A DNA stretch of 64,000 nucleotides from Mariprofundaceae bacterium (GTDB lineage: Bacteria > Pseudomonadota > Zetaproteobacteria > Mariprofundales > Mariprofundaceae): assembly GCA_021772895.1 (NCBI GenBank), contig JAJFLC010000002.1, positions 58,518 through 122,517 of the forward strand. Direction: 5' to 3'. This document shows positions 55,584 to 64,000 of the stretch, piece by piece. A model generated the notes under the pieces. It was given only the letters and a program-made list of their open reading frames with translations. It was not told where the DNA came from and ran no database searches. The translations under genes and the position numbers were made by a program. Every line of letters starts with the position of its first letter. The first letter of the stretch is position 1.

Positions 55584-56885
55584 ATGGCATCGAACATCGA
55601 AAAATCCCGGAAAGATTTTCAGCAGGCACAAAAGCTTCTTCCCGGTGGTGTAAACTCACCTGTTCGTGCATTCAAAGGCGTGGGTGGTACACCCCGCTTC
55701 TTTGATCATGCCAAAGGTGCCTATGTCACCGATGTTGATGGCAACAGGTATATTGATTATGTCGGTTCCTGGGGGCCCATGATCTTAGGGCATGCCCACG
55801 ATGCAGTGATTAAAGGCATCAAAGAGACCGCAGACAAAGGTGTCTCATTTGGTGCCCCTTGTGAGCTGGAGATTGATCTTGCAGAGCTGGTGATTGATAT
55901 GGTGCCATCCATTGAGGTAGTCCGTTTTGTAAGCTCCGGTTCAGAAGCCACCATGAGTGCACTGCGCCTTGCCCGTGGCTTCACGCACCGTGACAAGATC
56001 GTCAAATTCGAAGGTGGTTATCATGGTCATGCCGATGGTCTCCTGGTGAAAGCCGGTTCGGGTGCCGCCACATTTGGTGTGCCTGATTCCGCAGGTGTTC
56101 CCGCTGATTACGCAAAGCTTACGTTAACCGCCCCTTTCAATGATATCGATGCCGTAAAAAAGCTGTTTGCTGAAAATAAAGATGAAATCGCATGTATTAT
56201 CGTTGAGCCAATTCCAGGCAATACAGGAGTTATGGATCTCTACTCCACAGGTTTTTTACAAGCGCTTCGTGACATCTGTGATGAAGAAGGTTCACTGCTG
56301 ATCTTTGATGAAGTGATGTGTGGTTTCCGTGTAGCACCGGGCGGCGCACAGGAGCGATTTAATATCATGCCTGACCTCACCTGTCTGGGCAAAATCATCG
56401 GTGGAGGTCTTCCAGTGGGTGCTTATGGTGGTCGTGAAGATATTATGCGCCAGATTTCACCGGATGGCCCTGTGTATCAGGCTGGCACCCTTTCCGGCAA
56501 TCCACTGGCCATGCGTGCGGGCATTGAGACACTCTCACGTCTGCGTGACCCGGCAGTTTATGAAATCCTTGAAGCCAAAAGTGCACATCTTTTCGAAGGA
56601 CTTCTAGCCGGTTGTAAAGATGCAGGCGTTTCAGCCTGTGGTAATCGTTTTGGCTCTATGTTTACCATCTTCTTCACTCAAGCGGATTCCTGCAATAGCT
56701 ACGCCGATGTCTGCAACTCTGATCTGCCTTTCTTTGGTAAATTTTTCAACGCTATGCTGAATGAAGGCATCTATCTGGCTCCATCTCAATTTGAGGCTGC
56801 ATTTGTATCCATGGCCCATACCGATGACGATATTTATGAAACGATTGCAGCAGCCAGTCGCGTACTTGCCAGGTTAACCACATGA
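55584..56885 (+). CDS. hemL: Glutamate-1-semialdehyde 2,1-aminomutase
   Basis: Pyridoxal-phosphate enzyme that makes 5-aminolevulinate in the C5 heme pathway. 433 residues. [64 protein letters not shown] and the Schiff-base Lys in [17 protein letters not shown] are all intact. AGGAG precedes the ATG. It overlaps hisI by four bases (ATGA), linking heme and histidine synthesis genes in one transcript. Confidence 0.97.
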   Translation: MASNIEKSRKDFQQAQKLLPGGVNSPVRAFKGVGGTPRFFDHAKGAYVTDVDGNRYIDYVGSWGPMILGHAHDAVIKGIKETADKGVSFGAPCELEIDLAELVIDMVPSIEVVRFVSSGSEATMSALRLARGFTHRDKIVKFEGGYHGHADGLLVKAGSGAATFGVPDSAGVPADYAKLTLTAPFNDIDAVKKLFAENKDEIACIIVEPIPGNTGVMDLYSTGFLQALRDICDEEGSLLIFDEVMCGFRVAPGGAQERFNIMPDLTCLGKIIGGGLPVGAYGGREDIMRQISPDGPVYQAGTLSGNPLAMRAGIETLSRLRDPAVYEILEAKSAHLFEGLLAGCKDAGVSACGNRFGSMFTIFFTQADSCNSYADVCNSDLPFFGKFFNAMLNEGIYLAPSQFEAAFVSMAHTDDDIYETIAAASRVLARLTT

Positions 56886-57238
56886 GTCTTCTCGCTTCCA
56901 TCAAATTCAATGAAGCAGGGCTTGTCCCGGCTATCACACAAGATGCCGAAAGCGGCCGTGTGCTGATGATGGCATGGATGAACGAAGAAGCTGTGCTACA
57001 AACACTCGATACAGGTTTTGCCCACTACTATTCCCGTTCCAGAAAATCACAATGGAAAAAAGGTGAGTCTTCCGGCCATATCCAGGAAGTGGTCGAGATG
57101 TTTCTTGATTGTGATGGCGATACAATATTGCTGATCATCAATCAGACAGGCCCTGCCTGCCATACCAATCGTCCATCCTGCTTTTTTCAACAACGGGTGA
57201 ATGATACGTGGGTCAGCTTCGAAAAGCCGCAGGAGTGA
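56882..57238 (+). CDS. hisI: Phosphoribosyl-AMP cyclohydrolase
   Basis: Third step of histidine synthesis; opens the adenine ring of PR-AMP. 118 residues. [28 protein letters not shown] and the metal-binding DCDGDTILL with Cys in [13 protein letters not shown] match the family. Only the cyclohydrolase domain is present; the pyrophosphatase is the separate hisE 10 bases downstream. Confidence 0.96.
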   Translation: MSLLASIKFNEAGLVPAITQDAESGRVLMMAWMNEEAVLQTLDTGFAHYYSRSRKSQWKKGESSGHIQEVVEMFLDCDGDTILLIINQTGPACHTNRPSCFFQQRVNDTWVSFEKPQE

Positions 57239-57248
57239 GGAAAATTAA

Positions 57249-57566
57249 ATGAGCACAGGCATCCTGAAAGAACTGACCCAAATACTTGAATCACGTAAAG
57301 GTGCTGAGTCCGAATCCTCCTACGTTGCCTCTCTCTATGCCAAAGGGTTGGACAAAATTTTGGAAAAAGTCGGGGAAGAATCCGTTGAAACCATTATTGC
57401 AGCCAAAAATGGTAATAAAGACAAAATCATCTATGAAACCGCTGATCTTTGGTTTCACTCCATGGTCATGCTGGCCGAGCTTGGACTCTCCTCCGATGAT
57501 ATCCTGAATGAACTGTCTCGCCGTTTTGGTGTATCCGGCCATGATGAGAAAGCTTCGAGAGAATAG
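57249..57566 (+). CDS. hisE: Phosphoribosyl-ATP pyrophosphatase
   Basis: Second step of histidine synthesis; hydrolyses PR-ATP to PR-AMP. 105 residues of the MazG-like helical fold. [21 protein letters not shown] and the metal-binding [12 protein letters not shown], then [14 protein letters not shown], are diagnostic. GAGG precedes the ATG. It follows hisI in one operon; other his genes are not in the window. Confidence 0.96.
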   Translation: MSTGILKELTQILESRKGAESESSYVASLYAKGLDKILEKVGEESVETIIAAKNGNKDKIIYETADLWFHSMVMLAELGLSSDDILNELSRRFGVSGHDEKASRE

Positions 57567-57770
57567 TCTCATATAAATTCTCCAAGTAAGCTTTATACGC
57601 CTCTTCACTTCCTCCTGCCCGATTCATTCACCGACATGGCAACATCTCAATGTCAGCCCAAAGATCTTTATGCAATTGGTCAAACCATGTCGGCACCTGT
57701 ACGCTAGGCTCCCTGCGTAGTGAATCAGTTGAATCACGCTGCTGCGTATTCACGGTTTCACAGGAGCTTT

Positions 57771-58424
57771 ATGACTTCAATACGCGTTCGTTATCAAACC
57801 ATGGAGTTTGGAACTACAGACATTCATGTACGCACATTACGAGATAATCAGGAATTCTCTGATGATGATTTAATTGCTGAAAAGCTTGGTATCTCTTCTG
57901 CAACCTGGCCTCTGTTTGGCATCGTTTGGCCTTCGGGCGAGATTCTCGCTCATCTCATGTTTGATTATAAAATTTCTGGCAAGCGAATTTTGGAAGTCGG
58001 TTGTGGCATCGCATTATCGAGTCTGGTACTCAACCACCGACATGCAGACATCACCGCCACAGATTATCATCCTGAGGCTGGTGCCTTCCTTCAAAAGAAT
58101 ACAGATCTCAATAAGGATGCAGTGATACCGTTCATTCGCACAGGTTGGGAAGACGAAGACTGCGGTTTAGGTGAATTCGATCTTATTATCGGCAGTGACC
58201 TGTTATATGAGCGAGGCCATAGCGAAATGCTGTCAGGTTTTATCGATTTTCATGCCAAACCACAGTGTGAAGTAATCATTGTTGATCCGGGACGTGCCCA
58301 CCACGCACGTTTCAGCAAGCAGATGCTAAGTCTGGGTTACTCACATAACCAGAGCAGACCTGAAAATACAGGCTATTTGGCAAAACCGTTCCCACGAGGC
58401 CAAATTCTTCGTTATCAGCGTTAA
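57771..58424 (+). CDS. Class I SAM methyltransferase (Methyltransf_16-like)
   Basis: 217 residues. ATWPLFGIVWPSGEILA precedes the SAM motif ILEVGCGIALSSLVL, then ITATDYHPEAGAFLQ, FDLIIGSDLLYERGH and VIIVDPGRAHH. This is the pattern of the lysine/protein methyltransferase 16 family (EEF1A/ETFB-KMT-like), so a protein substrate is likely. A longer GTG frame opens at 57720, but CAGGAG just before ATG 57771 decides. A standalone gene; the next gene is convergent. Confidence 0.87.
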   Translation: MTSIRVRYQTMEFGTTDIHVRTLRDNQEFSDDDLIAEKLGISSATWPLFGIVWPSGEILAHLMFDYKISGKRILEVGCGIALSSLVLNHRHADITATDYHPEAGAFLQKNTDLNKDAVIPFIRTGWEDEDCGLGEFDLIIGSDLLYERGHSEMLSGFIDFHAKPQCEVIIVDPGRAHHARFSKQMLSLGYSHNQSRPENTGYLAKPFPRGQILRYQR

Positions 58425-58548
58425 TTTTCACGCCATGACAGGCTATTTCAAAAATATTTGCCGGCAGACAATGTTCTGATTGATTTCATCCTCCCTTTTG
58501 GCATTTCCACCCATGACAAAAAAGCGCTAAAGAAGTGGCCAGATATTA

Positions 58549-59940
58549 CTACTCATTCTTTTTAGGCTTCTTTTTTATTAAAGGCTTATCATTATCCGCA
58601 AGAGAAGCCTCGGCTTTAAGTGAGCGATTCCTGCTGTGATCCAATACCCCTGACCCTGCCTGTGCTAGAGCCTTTAGTACTTTGTCCGTCATGAATCCGG
58701 ATGTAAAAGCGAGAATAACAACAAGCGGCATATTTTGGGCAAATTCGGAATTTACACCCATCAGCATATAATACGCTGCAACCGCAATGACAGGTGAGGT
58801 AATTAAAAAAGTAATTTGTTGGATGATTTTTGAACGTGTCGTATTTGCATTGTCATCTTCGACGTCTTCCCGACTTTCACTTGGCATTTCGGCATCCCTC
58901 TTCCCCGTAAAAGGAACTAACAGGTTCATAAGGTTAATCTGCTCATTGTGCCGAAATCCACATTGTAATGTCGGGATCATTTGAGCCATTCGAACAGCCC
59001 CTCCAAAAAGAGCCAAAATCAGGACAAAAATCGGAACAACGATCCCTCCCAAAACATCGTAAAAATTACCGGATGTAATCTTTGTTTCTCCCTCTATCGC
59101 TTTTGTTGGAATGCCTCCAATGTTTAATGCCCATTGATCAATTGCAACTTTCATATTCACATCGCTCTTAGTGTTAAGATCAACGTCAGTTCTTGCATTC
59201 AGATATGTGTGAGGAAAGTAGTCCTTCACTTGAATGATGCTCACTGCTTTTGTTTCAAGCGGAGTCAACAAATAAGATCCTTGATAAAAAATCCAAAATG
59301 GCGCGATAATCGACGCTGCAATTAATATATAACTAAACGTAATTAATACGCGGTGATCCAGTTCTCTGTATGGCCCTGTAAAGAATGAAAACAATGCCAG
59401 AATCATAGTTACAGCCACTGCAAATTTAAAAAATTTGGAGTATGGTTGCTTTTTATTAACGAAAGCAATCCCTTCGCTATACAACGCTTCATAACCATTA
59501 TCCGTTGATAATGCGCCTGTGACATGAATTTCAATCTGATCTTGCTCAGTGATATCTTTTAACTCGGTATAGTTTTCCGGCTCTATTTTGAACTTTCCAT
59601 CGTCATCTAAATCTGTGCTAATTTGTATGGATTTTCTTTGTGTTCCTAAAACTTCGATTGAGATGTATGCCTTACCTTCCTTGACATCTTTTTTCGGTGT
59701 ACTCGCTGCCGGAATAATTTCACCCCTCACGTGAAGCGCAGACTTTACATTTTCAGGTTGGCCATTTTTAGATACAATGGATGCACTCACTGCCACTGTT
59801 GCATCTTCCTTAGAGTATGAATATATCGATGAAATAGCTGTAACGATAAAGAATAAATACCAAATCAGCGCTACCACTTGAAGCGCCATAGAGCTACGAG
59901 CATCCACAGCGGATTTCTTAATGTTCTCCTGAGTATCCAT
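58549..59940 (-). CDS. Membrane protein of unknown function, four to six helices
   Basis: 463 residues, not recognised. A helix at about 18-38 (VVALIWYLFFIVTAISSIY) precedes a periplasmic-looking beta-rich domain (ALHVRGEIIPAAST, GKAYISIEVLGTQ). Helices follow near 175-225 and 300-325 (FYDVLGGIVVPIFVLILALFG), with a last group near 390-430 (FLITSPVIAVAAYYMLMG). The C-terminus is basic (IKKKPKKNE). The frame opens at 60078, but a GGGGGG-rich ribosome site before ATG 59940 sets the start. Divergent from the PhnA gene. Confidence 0.75.
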   Translation of the reverse strand: MDTQENIKKSAVDARSSMALQVVALIWYLFFIVTAISSIYSYSKEDATVAVSASIVSKNGQPENVKSALHVRGEIIPAASTPKKDVKEGKAYISIEVLGTQRKSIQISTDLDDDGKFKIEPENYTELKDITEQDQIEIHVTGALSTDNGYEALYSEGIAFVNKKQPYSKFFKFAVAVTMILALFSFFTGPYRELDHRVLITFSYILIAASIIAPFWIFYQGSYLLTPLETKAVSIIQVKDYFPHTYLNARTDVDLNTKSDVNMKVAIDQWALNIGGIPTKAIEGETKITSGNFYDVLGGIVVPIFVLILALFGGAVRMAQMIPTLQCGFRHNEQINLMNLLVPFTGKRDAEMPSESREDVEDDNANTTRSKIIQQITFLITSPVIAVAAYYMLMGVNSEFAQNMPLVVILAFTSGFMTDKVLKALAQAGSGVLDHSRNRSLKAEASLADNDKPLIKKKPKKNE

Positions 59941-60144
59941 ATGAACCCCCCTTTCCTTTATTTTATATAGCCAAGATAAGAATAAAGTCAAGTTTAGCAT
60001 TGATGATACTCGCTGATTAAGCCTCCAAGCATCGATGCCGTGATTGACTTCATCATGTACAAACTCAAGCATTGCCAACGATAGATAAAACTTAACCCAC
60101 CGATGATGTATTCGGTGATTGAATCCACAGGAAACAGTTAAATC

Positions 60145-60726
60145 ATGAGCACAGAAAAAGAATTACAGACCCGTAGCGAATCCAAATGTGAATTGTGTAG
60201 TACAGCCGATAACCTGAGTGTCTATGAAGTTCCTCCGAATTCAGATGGCAGCGCAGATGAATGTGTACTTATTTGCGAAACTTGCCGTGAGCAAATTGAA
60301 AACCCGGAAAAGACCGATGCAAATCACTGGCGTTGTCTGAACGACAGTATGTGGAGTCAGGTTCCAGCCGTGCAAGTGATGGCATGGCGAATGCTCACTC
60401 GCTTGAGAAGCGAAGGCTGGCCACAAGATCTTTTAGATATGCTCTATCTCGCAGATGAAACCAAAACCTGGGCAGAAGCAACGGGCGAAGGCCAAGCTGA
60501 TGAAGACACTGTGAAACATCGTGATAGCAACGGCGCAGTGCTTGAGGCTGGTGACACAGTTACACTGATTAAGGATCTCGATGTTAAAGGCGGCGGTTTT
60601 ACAGCCAAGCGTGGCACTGCGGTACGTGGCATTTCACTGGTCGCCGATAACCCTGAACATATTGAAGGCCGTGTAAGCGGACAGCAGATTGTGATTCTGA
60701 CAAAGTTTGTGAAAAAATCGAACTAA
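60145..60726 (+). CDS. PhnA/YjdM-type zinc-ribbon protein
   Basis: 193 residues. An N-terminal zinc ribbon has Cys pairs in SKCELCSTADNL and LICETCREQ. A C-terminal PhnA domain (about 125-190) has VKHRDSNGAVLEAGDTVTLIKDLDVKG (in part) and VRGISLVADNPEHIEGRV. Between them lies an insert seen in long versions. The family name comes from an early link to alkylphosphonate use; actual function is unclear. A/G-rich bases precede the ATG. Confidence 0.9.
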   Translation: MSTEKELQTRSESKCELCSTADNLSVYEVPPNSDGSADECVLICETCREQIENPEKTDANHWRCLNDSMWSQVPAVQVMAWRMLTRLRSEGWPQDLLDMLYLADETKTWAEATGEGQADEDTVKHRDSNGAVLEAGDTVTLIKDLDVKGGGFTAKRGTAVRGISLVADNPEHIEGRVSGQQIVILTKFVKKSN

Positions 60727-60970
60727 GGCCCATTTCCATGAACCTTGATTAAGCGTGGACTCGGTGAAAAGATAGTCTTAAACGTGCTTGTCGAAAAAAA
60801 TGGCAGATGAAATTTTCGAGTTCCTCTACCACGAAACCGACATCAACCGACCCCGTGGTGGCCTAATCATATATCAACAGCATTTACAAAACAGGTTGCC
60901 TAAATAAAAGGGTATACTGTCCCTGATTTCCTAAACTTTGCATCAAAATACATCAAACATAGATGAAAAT
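60727..60970. other. Intergenic region without a gene
   Basis: A 35-codon frame from ATG 60801 (MADEIFEFLYHETDINRPR) is too short to judge. GTATACTGTCCCTGATT at 60912-60928 is a phrase that often flanks small mobile repeats; a related ACGGACAG/AATCAGGG string sits at 12587. No terminator was identified with confidence. Confidence 0.35.
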
Positions 60971-62947
60971 TTATTTTATCTTTCTAACGACACCACTTGC
61001 TGTTCCCACATACAAACTTCCATCGCCACCAATCGCCAAATCTGTAATCGGATTAAATGTTGCTTGGATAGCAGGGCCTCCATCACCTAACACACCAACC
61101 ATCCCTTTTCCTGCCACAGTAGTAACAATACCATTTAAACCAATTTTTCGAACATATGAAATGCCAGTGCTAGCACGATCTGCAAAATAAGCTTCCCCAT
61201 TTGGGGCAACAACAAAAGCATAAGTGCTTGTATACAAATAAATCTGTCTGGCTTGAGTGCCATCTGGAGAGTGAATGTAGAACCTACCATCCGCACTTAC
61301 AGTTGGTGTTCCAGCACCGGCAAATATAGAAAAAGCACCAGTTTGATCCGCTTTAAGTATTAGACTTCCAAAAGAAAAATTACTTGGATATCCCGTAAAA
61401 TAAATAGACCCATCAGGATCAAGTTCTATATCAGTAATAAGTGAAAAAACACCATTGTATTGAGGTATAAGTGTTGTAATAATACCATTAGGTAAAACTT
61501 TACGCAGACTATGCCCCCCAATGTATATGCTACCATAAACATCAATCGCTAAGCCAATAGGAATCTCCAAATTTGCATTGGTCGCAAGCCCTCCATCACC
61601 AACAGCGACAACTGGGCTTCTTGATGGAGTACCCGCTACCGTCGTGATAATACCCGACGGATCAACCTTGCGAACAACTTTGAAACGGCTATCTACAAAA
61701 TACAAGCTACCGTCAGGGCCAAGAGAAAGGTCTCTACAAGACTGGATTTCTGCACGTATTGCTGGAGTACCATTGCCTATAAGCCTATTATGACTCGAAG
61801 TCCAAGGGTAAGGAATAAAAATACCTGCAATAGTTGAAATGATGCCATTTTTATCCACCTTTCTGATCCTGCAGCCATGAACATTTCCACTTCCCCCCGC
61901 GATATACAAACTACCGTTAGGAGCTGCCACCATCGTATCAACCTGCAAACTGGCTTGTGTTGCAAGGCCTCCATCACCAGAAAATCCATACGTCCCATTA
62001 CCAGCAAATGCAGTAATAACCGCCCCCCCGCATGTTGGATATTGCAGCCCTCCCACACCATTCACCCCATTGATCGTATCCGTAATGCCTTTCAAAATAA
62101 AATTACGGGTGTATGTCCCTGATAAATACCACCCTACAAAACTATGACCCAGCGTTGTTTGTTCAAAATTTAGCCATGAAAGACCAGACTGGAAAACATT
62201 ACTTGAGCCTGGAAGTATCCATTGGTCTGATTTAGGCGGCAGTGAGCCAAACGTATTTCGCACCGCAGCAATCACAAAATCTTCGGGTACTGTAATATTA
62301 GGTTCATTTAACCCAAGCTTACCTCCAGGAGATGAATTTGCAGGCGTTGCCACTGCCACCACGCCAATATTTGAACTCCATGCTGGATTTTCTGTGGTAA
62401 GCTTATTGTAAACAGCATTTGTATAAAAATTCCCTTGCGAATGTGCAACAATCAAGATGCGTTTACCTTCTCCCAAGAAAGTACGATAATCATTGCCCAT
62501 CTTAATAGCGTCTTGGTCATCTACATATTGAACCTGATTAAATGATGATGCGATGCCCTGCATAGTCGAACGAAACACAAGATCAGAGATCAGACCATCT
62601 CCTATCAAAGCACGCCAAAACCAGCCCATAAACTTATCCCCATAAGCTTGCCGAGAAACTTCCAATAGCTGATCAAGTCCAGTCGTACCAAAGGGGCCAC
62701 CTTTACCATTGGCATAGGCAAGTTTATAATCATACTTGGTCAAGTCAGCAAAAACTGAATTTGCTTGAATCAATCTAACCCTTAATCCATCCCTAAGGGA
62801 TTCTCTAGCTTGCTCCTGAATAGTAAACATCCCATTGCTATAAACAATTGCTGTTTTGTTCAGACAACTGGCTGCTTCAACTTCATCAGGAAAGTTCAAA
62901 GTTCCAATAAGTAATAGTAATGTGATAATAAATGTATAAATTCTCAT
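60971..62947 (-). CDS. Secreted lipase-like hydrolase fused to an NHL-repeat propeller
   Basis: 658 residues. A signal peptide (about 1-25, cleavage after EVEA) is followed by an alpha/beta-hydrolase-like domain (about 30-290) with the nucleophile elbow IVAHSQGNFYTNAVY. A conserved His may lie in TTLGHSFVGWYL. From about 310 to the end are NHL-type propeller repeats (ITAFAGNGTYGFSGDGGLAT, GIITTVAGTPS, IVTTVAGKGMVGVLGDGG, NGSLYIAGG). The SGDGGxAT pattern is typical of teneurin/NHL repeats. GGGAG precedes the ATG. It follows the membrane protein gene by 26 bases, so it is probably in one unit. Confidence 0.85.
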   Translation of the reverse strand: MRIYTFIITLLLLIGTLNFPDEVEAASCLNKTAIVYSNGMFTIQEQARESLRDGLRVRLIQANSVFADLTKYDYKLAYANGKGGPFGTTGLDQLLEVSRQAYGDKFMGWFWRALIGDGLISDLVFRSTMQGIASSFNQVQYVDDQDAIKMGNDYRTFLGEGKRILIVAHSQGNFYTNAVYNKLTTENPAWSSNIGVVAVATPANSSPGGKLGLNEPNITVPEDFVIAAVRNTFGSLPPKSDQWILPGSSNVFQSGLSWLNFEQTTLGHSFVGWYLSGTYTRNFILKGITDTINGVNGVGGLQYPTCGGAVITAFAGNGTYGFSGDGGLATQASLQVDTMVAAPNGSLYIAGGSGNVHGCRIRKVDKNGIISTIAGIFIPYPWTSSHNRLIGNGTPAIRAEIQSCRDLSLGPDGSLYFVDSRFKVVRKVDPSGIITTVAGTPSRSPVVAVGDGGLATNANLEIPIGLAIDVYGSIYIGGHSLRKVLPNGIITTLIPQYNGVFSLITDIELDPDGSIYFTGYPSNFSFGSLILKADQTGAFSIFAGAGTPTVSADGRFYIHSPDGTQARQIYLYTSTYAFVVAPNGEAYFADRASTGISYVRKIGLNGIVTTVAGKGMVGVLGDGGPAIQATFNPITDLAIGGDGSLYVGTASGVVRKIK

Positions 62948-62973
62948 TATACTCCCTCCCTAAACCCATAAAA

Positions 62974-63549
62974 TCATAATAATTCGCTATCCCATAAGGA
63001 ATAAACGATCAGTAACGAAGCAATGGCAATAAGCACCAGTAGCGGAATCAAAACAATAATTAATGCTTTAACCCAACTCACCTCTGCTAACTTAACCAAA
63101 CCCAAGCACTGTAATATAACTATCCAAAGAGGGATCCAGCTTCCGATGTAATTTGATATTGGAAAAGGCAACACAAAAAGAAACACCTTAAGTAGCAATG
63201 GAGCCAATGCGTATACAAATATTTGGTAAACGGAATATGCTTCAATTTCAATCAGTGCGTATTTCCTAACTGCCCACGTGACATACTTAGACCAACCCCT
63301 TCCAACTAACCCCACTATTATAATTGGGACACTAGCAACTATAAATATCGCAAACCCTTGTTCGAGCAAGCCCTGACGGTGCGCCCCTGCCAGTATTGAG
63401 AGAGCCCATACACCAAGAACAAGCGTAGGTGATAAAATCAAAACCAGATAAATATCACTACGATAATAAGTTGTTACCTTTTCCATTTGTGAAAAGACTC
63501 TATGGGGCCAAAAAATCACCCCTATCATACTGGCTAAAAACTTTTTCAT
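62974..63549 (-). CDS. Multi-pass membrane protein (Yip1-like architecture)
   Basis: 191 residues. A short cytoplasmic start has WPHRVFSQMEK. Five hydrophobic segments follow (YLVLILSPTLVLGVWALS, GFAIFIVASVPIIIVGLVG, YQIFVYALAPLLLKVFLFV, IPLWIVILQCLGLV, LIIVLIPLLVLIAIASLLI). The layout resembles the Yip1/DUF1282 group, but the match is by shape only. It starts three bases after the upstream gene and is coupled to it. Confidence 0.7.
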   Translation of the reverse strand: MKKFLASMIGVIFWPHRVFSQMEKVTTYYRSDIYLVLILSPTLVLGVWALSILAGAHRQGLLEQGFAIFIVASVPIIIVGLVGRGWSKYVTWAVRKYALIEIEAYSVYQIFVYALAPLLLKVFLFVLPFPISNYIGSWIPLWIVILQCLGLVKLAEVSWVKALIIVLIPLLVLIAIASLLIVYSLWDSELL

Positions 63550-63552
63550 TTT

Positions 63553-64000
63553 TTAATTCGGCAACACATCAGGGTTGAAGGCACACCCCTGCTTCATATC
63601 TGGTGGAAGGGTAAAGAACATACCGCTTAAGTGGGCATCATACTGTAGCCAAGTCTTTGAGCGAACATATGTATTCAAGTATACAGCTCTTAACTCTCCC
63701 TTAATGTTATATGCATCGCTGCCACCCATACCCAAAAGTTGCTCTCGCACATATGAAATACAATCAGAAGCACGCCCTGACTCAAGAGCACGCCCTCTTG
63801 CATTAGCGGCATCTGCCGCATTTAACAATATACTCTGCATCACCTTTGCTTTTTGAGACAACGCAGCCCTTGTTTTCTCCGAATTTGGATAGTTCATCAC
63901 AATCCAACGCTGAACATCATCGCGCACGCCATCGTTGTCAGAATCAATGCCTGCCAGGGTTACTTTGCCTGCTGCACCCGGATCAGGTGGAAGGTTGGCG
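63553..64000 (-). CDS. Protein with a thrombospondin-3-like Asp motif, N-terminus off window
   Basis: About 149 residues visible; the frame is open to the window edge. It contains GIDSDNDGVRDDVQRW, the Asp-rich calcium-binding turn of thrombospondin type 3 repeats, preceded by NLPPDPGAAGKVTLA. The rest is helical (LLNAADAANARGRALESGR, CISYVREQLLGMGG) and ends in DMKQGCAFNPDVLPN. It is probably exported and surface-related. It is the first visible gene of the unit with the membrane protein and the hydrolase/NHL protein. Confidence 0.75.
   Translation of the reverse strand, partial: ANLPPDPGAAGKVTLAGIDSDNDGVRDDVQRWIVMNYPNSEKTRAALSQKAKVMQSILLNAADAANARGRALESGRASDCISYVREQLLGMGGSDAYNIKGELRAVYLNTYVRSKTWLQYDAHLSGMFFTLPPDMKQGCAFNPDVLPN

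Noticed and set aside
58425..58565. 46 open codons continuing the methyltransferase frame after its stop
   Set aside because: The stretch reads like protein (YLPADNVLIDFILPFG), but an open run of this length is common by chance and it overlaps the neighbouring gene end.

Overview
The window looks like chromosome of a Gram-negative proteobacterium of moderate GC content. It carries Lol-type lipoprotein export, a type IV pilus retraction ATPase, SPOR and FecR proteins, YajC-SecD-SecF, and many hybrid sensor kinases with c-di-GMP enzymes. Lineage cannot be fixed by eye. A free-living aquatic gamma- or zetaproteobacterium is a reasonable guess and is inference only. I saw no rRNA, tRNA, CRISPR array, phage or complete insertion sequence.

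Layout. 1-6.2 kb (minus): lolC/lolE-like permease (cut by the window edge), two cation/proton transporters, a CBS-pair protein, lysS and ndk. 6.4-11.1 kb: a diguanylate cyclase, a hybrid histidine kinase and a HAMP sensor. 11.4-16.6 kb (minus): mnmA, an AlkD-like HEAT protein, and def-fmt-rsmB. 16.8-29.7 kb: a His-rich glycine-zipper protein, pilU, and a dense signalling block. That block holds a hybrid kinase, a lone receiver and an HPt-REC-REC-GGDEF protein in one minus-strand operon, then a FixJ-type regulator, a second large hybrid kinase and a cNMP-binding protein. 29.8-34.8 kb (plus): tgt-yajC-secD-secF-Mth938 domain protein, then queD.

34.9-45.9 kb (minus) is a complete NAD(P)-linked group 3b-type [NiFe]-hydrogenase island. 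It reads hydB-hydG-hydD-hydA-protease-hypA-hypB-hypF(short)-fic-hypC-hypD-hypE. It is tightly packed except around fic, a Fic-family AMPylase gene set into the usual hypABFCDE order with its own AT-rich palindromic promoter region. HypF is reduced to the Kae1-like carbamoyltransferase part. The island is bounded on the left by intact queD and on the right by a decayed second queD 3' end fused in frame to a P-loop fragment. This suggests arrival or rearrangement next to queD.

46.3-50 kb is a mixed block: SDR, O-methyltransferase-like protein, membrane protein, GATase, a GNAT gene broken by one in-frame TAG, and a glutaredoxin/GST-like protein. 50-58.4 kb returns to housekeeping genes: phosphotransferase, Dabb protein, murI, SPOR protein, FecR protein, DUF3047 protein, hemL-hisI-hisE and a methyltransferase. 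58.5-64 kb holds an unknown membrane protein, a PhnA-type protein, and a three-gene minus-strand unit: a protein with a thrombospondin-3-like Asp motif, a multi-pass membrane protein, and a secreted lipase-like/NHL-propeller fusion.

Most likely to be new: the fic-interrupted hyp operon with short HypF, the queD/ABC-F relic marking the island edge, the kinase-receiver-HPt/GGDEF relay beside pilU, the secreted hydrolase/NHL module, a SecF-coupled Mth938 gene with no ordinary start codon, and a dispersed palindromic repeat present in two clear copies.
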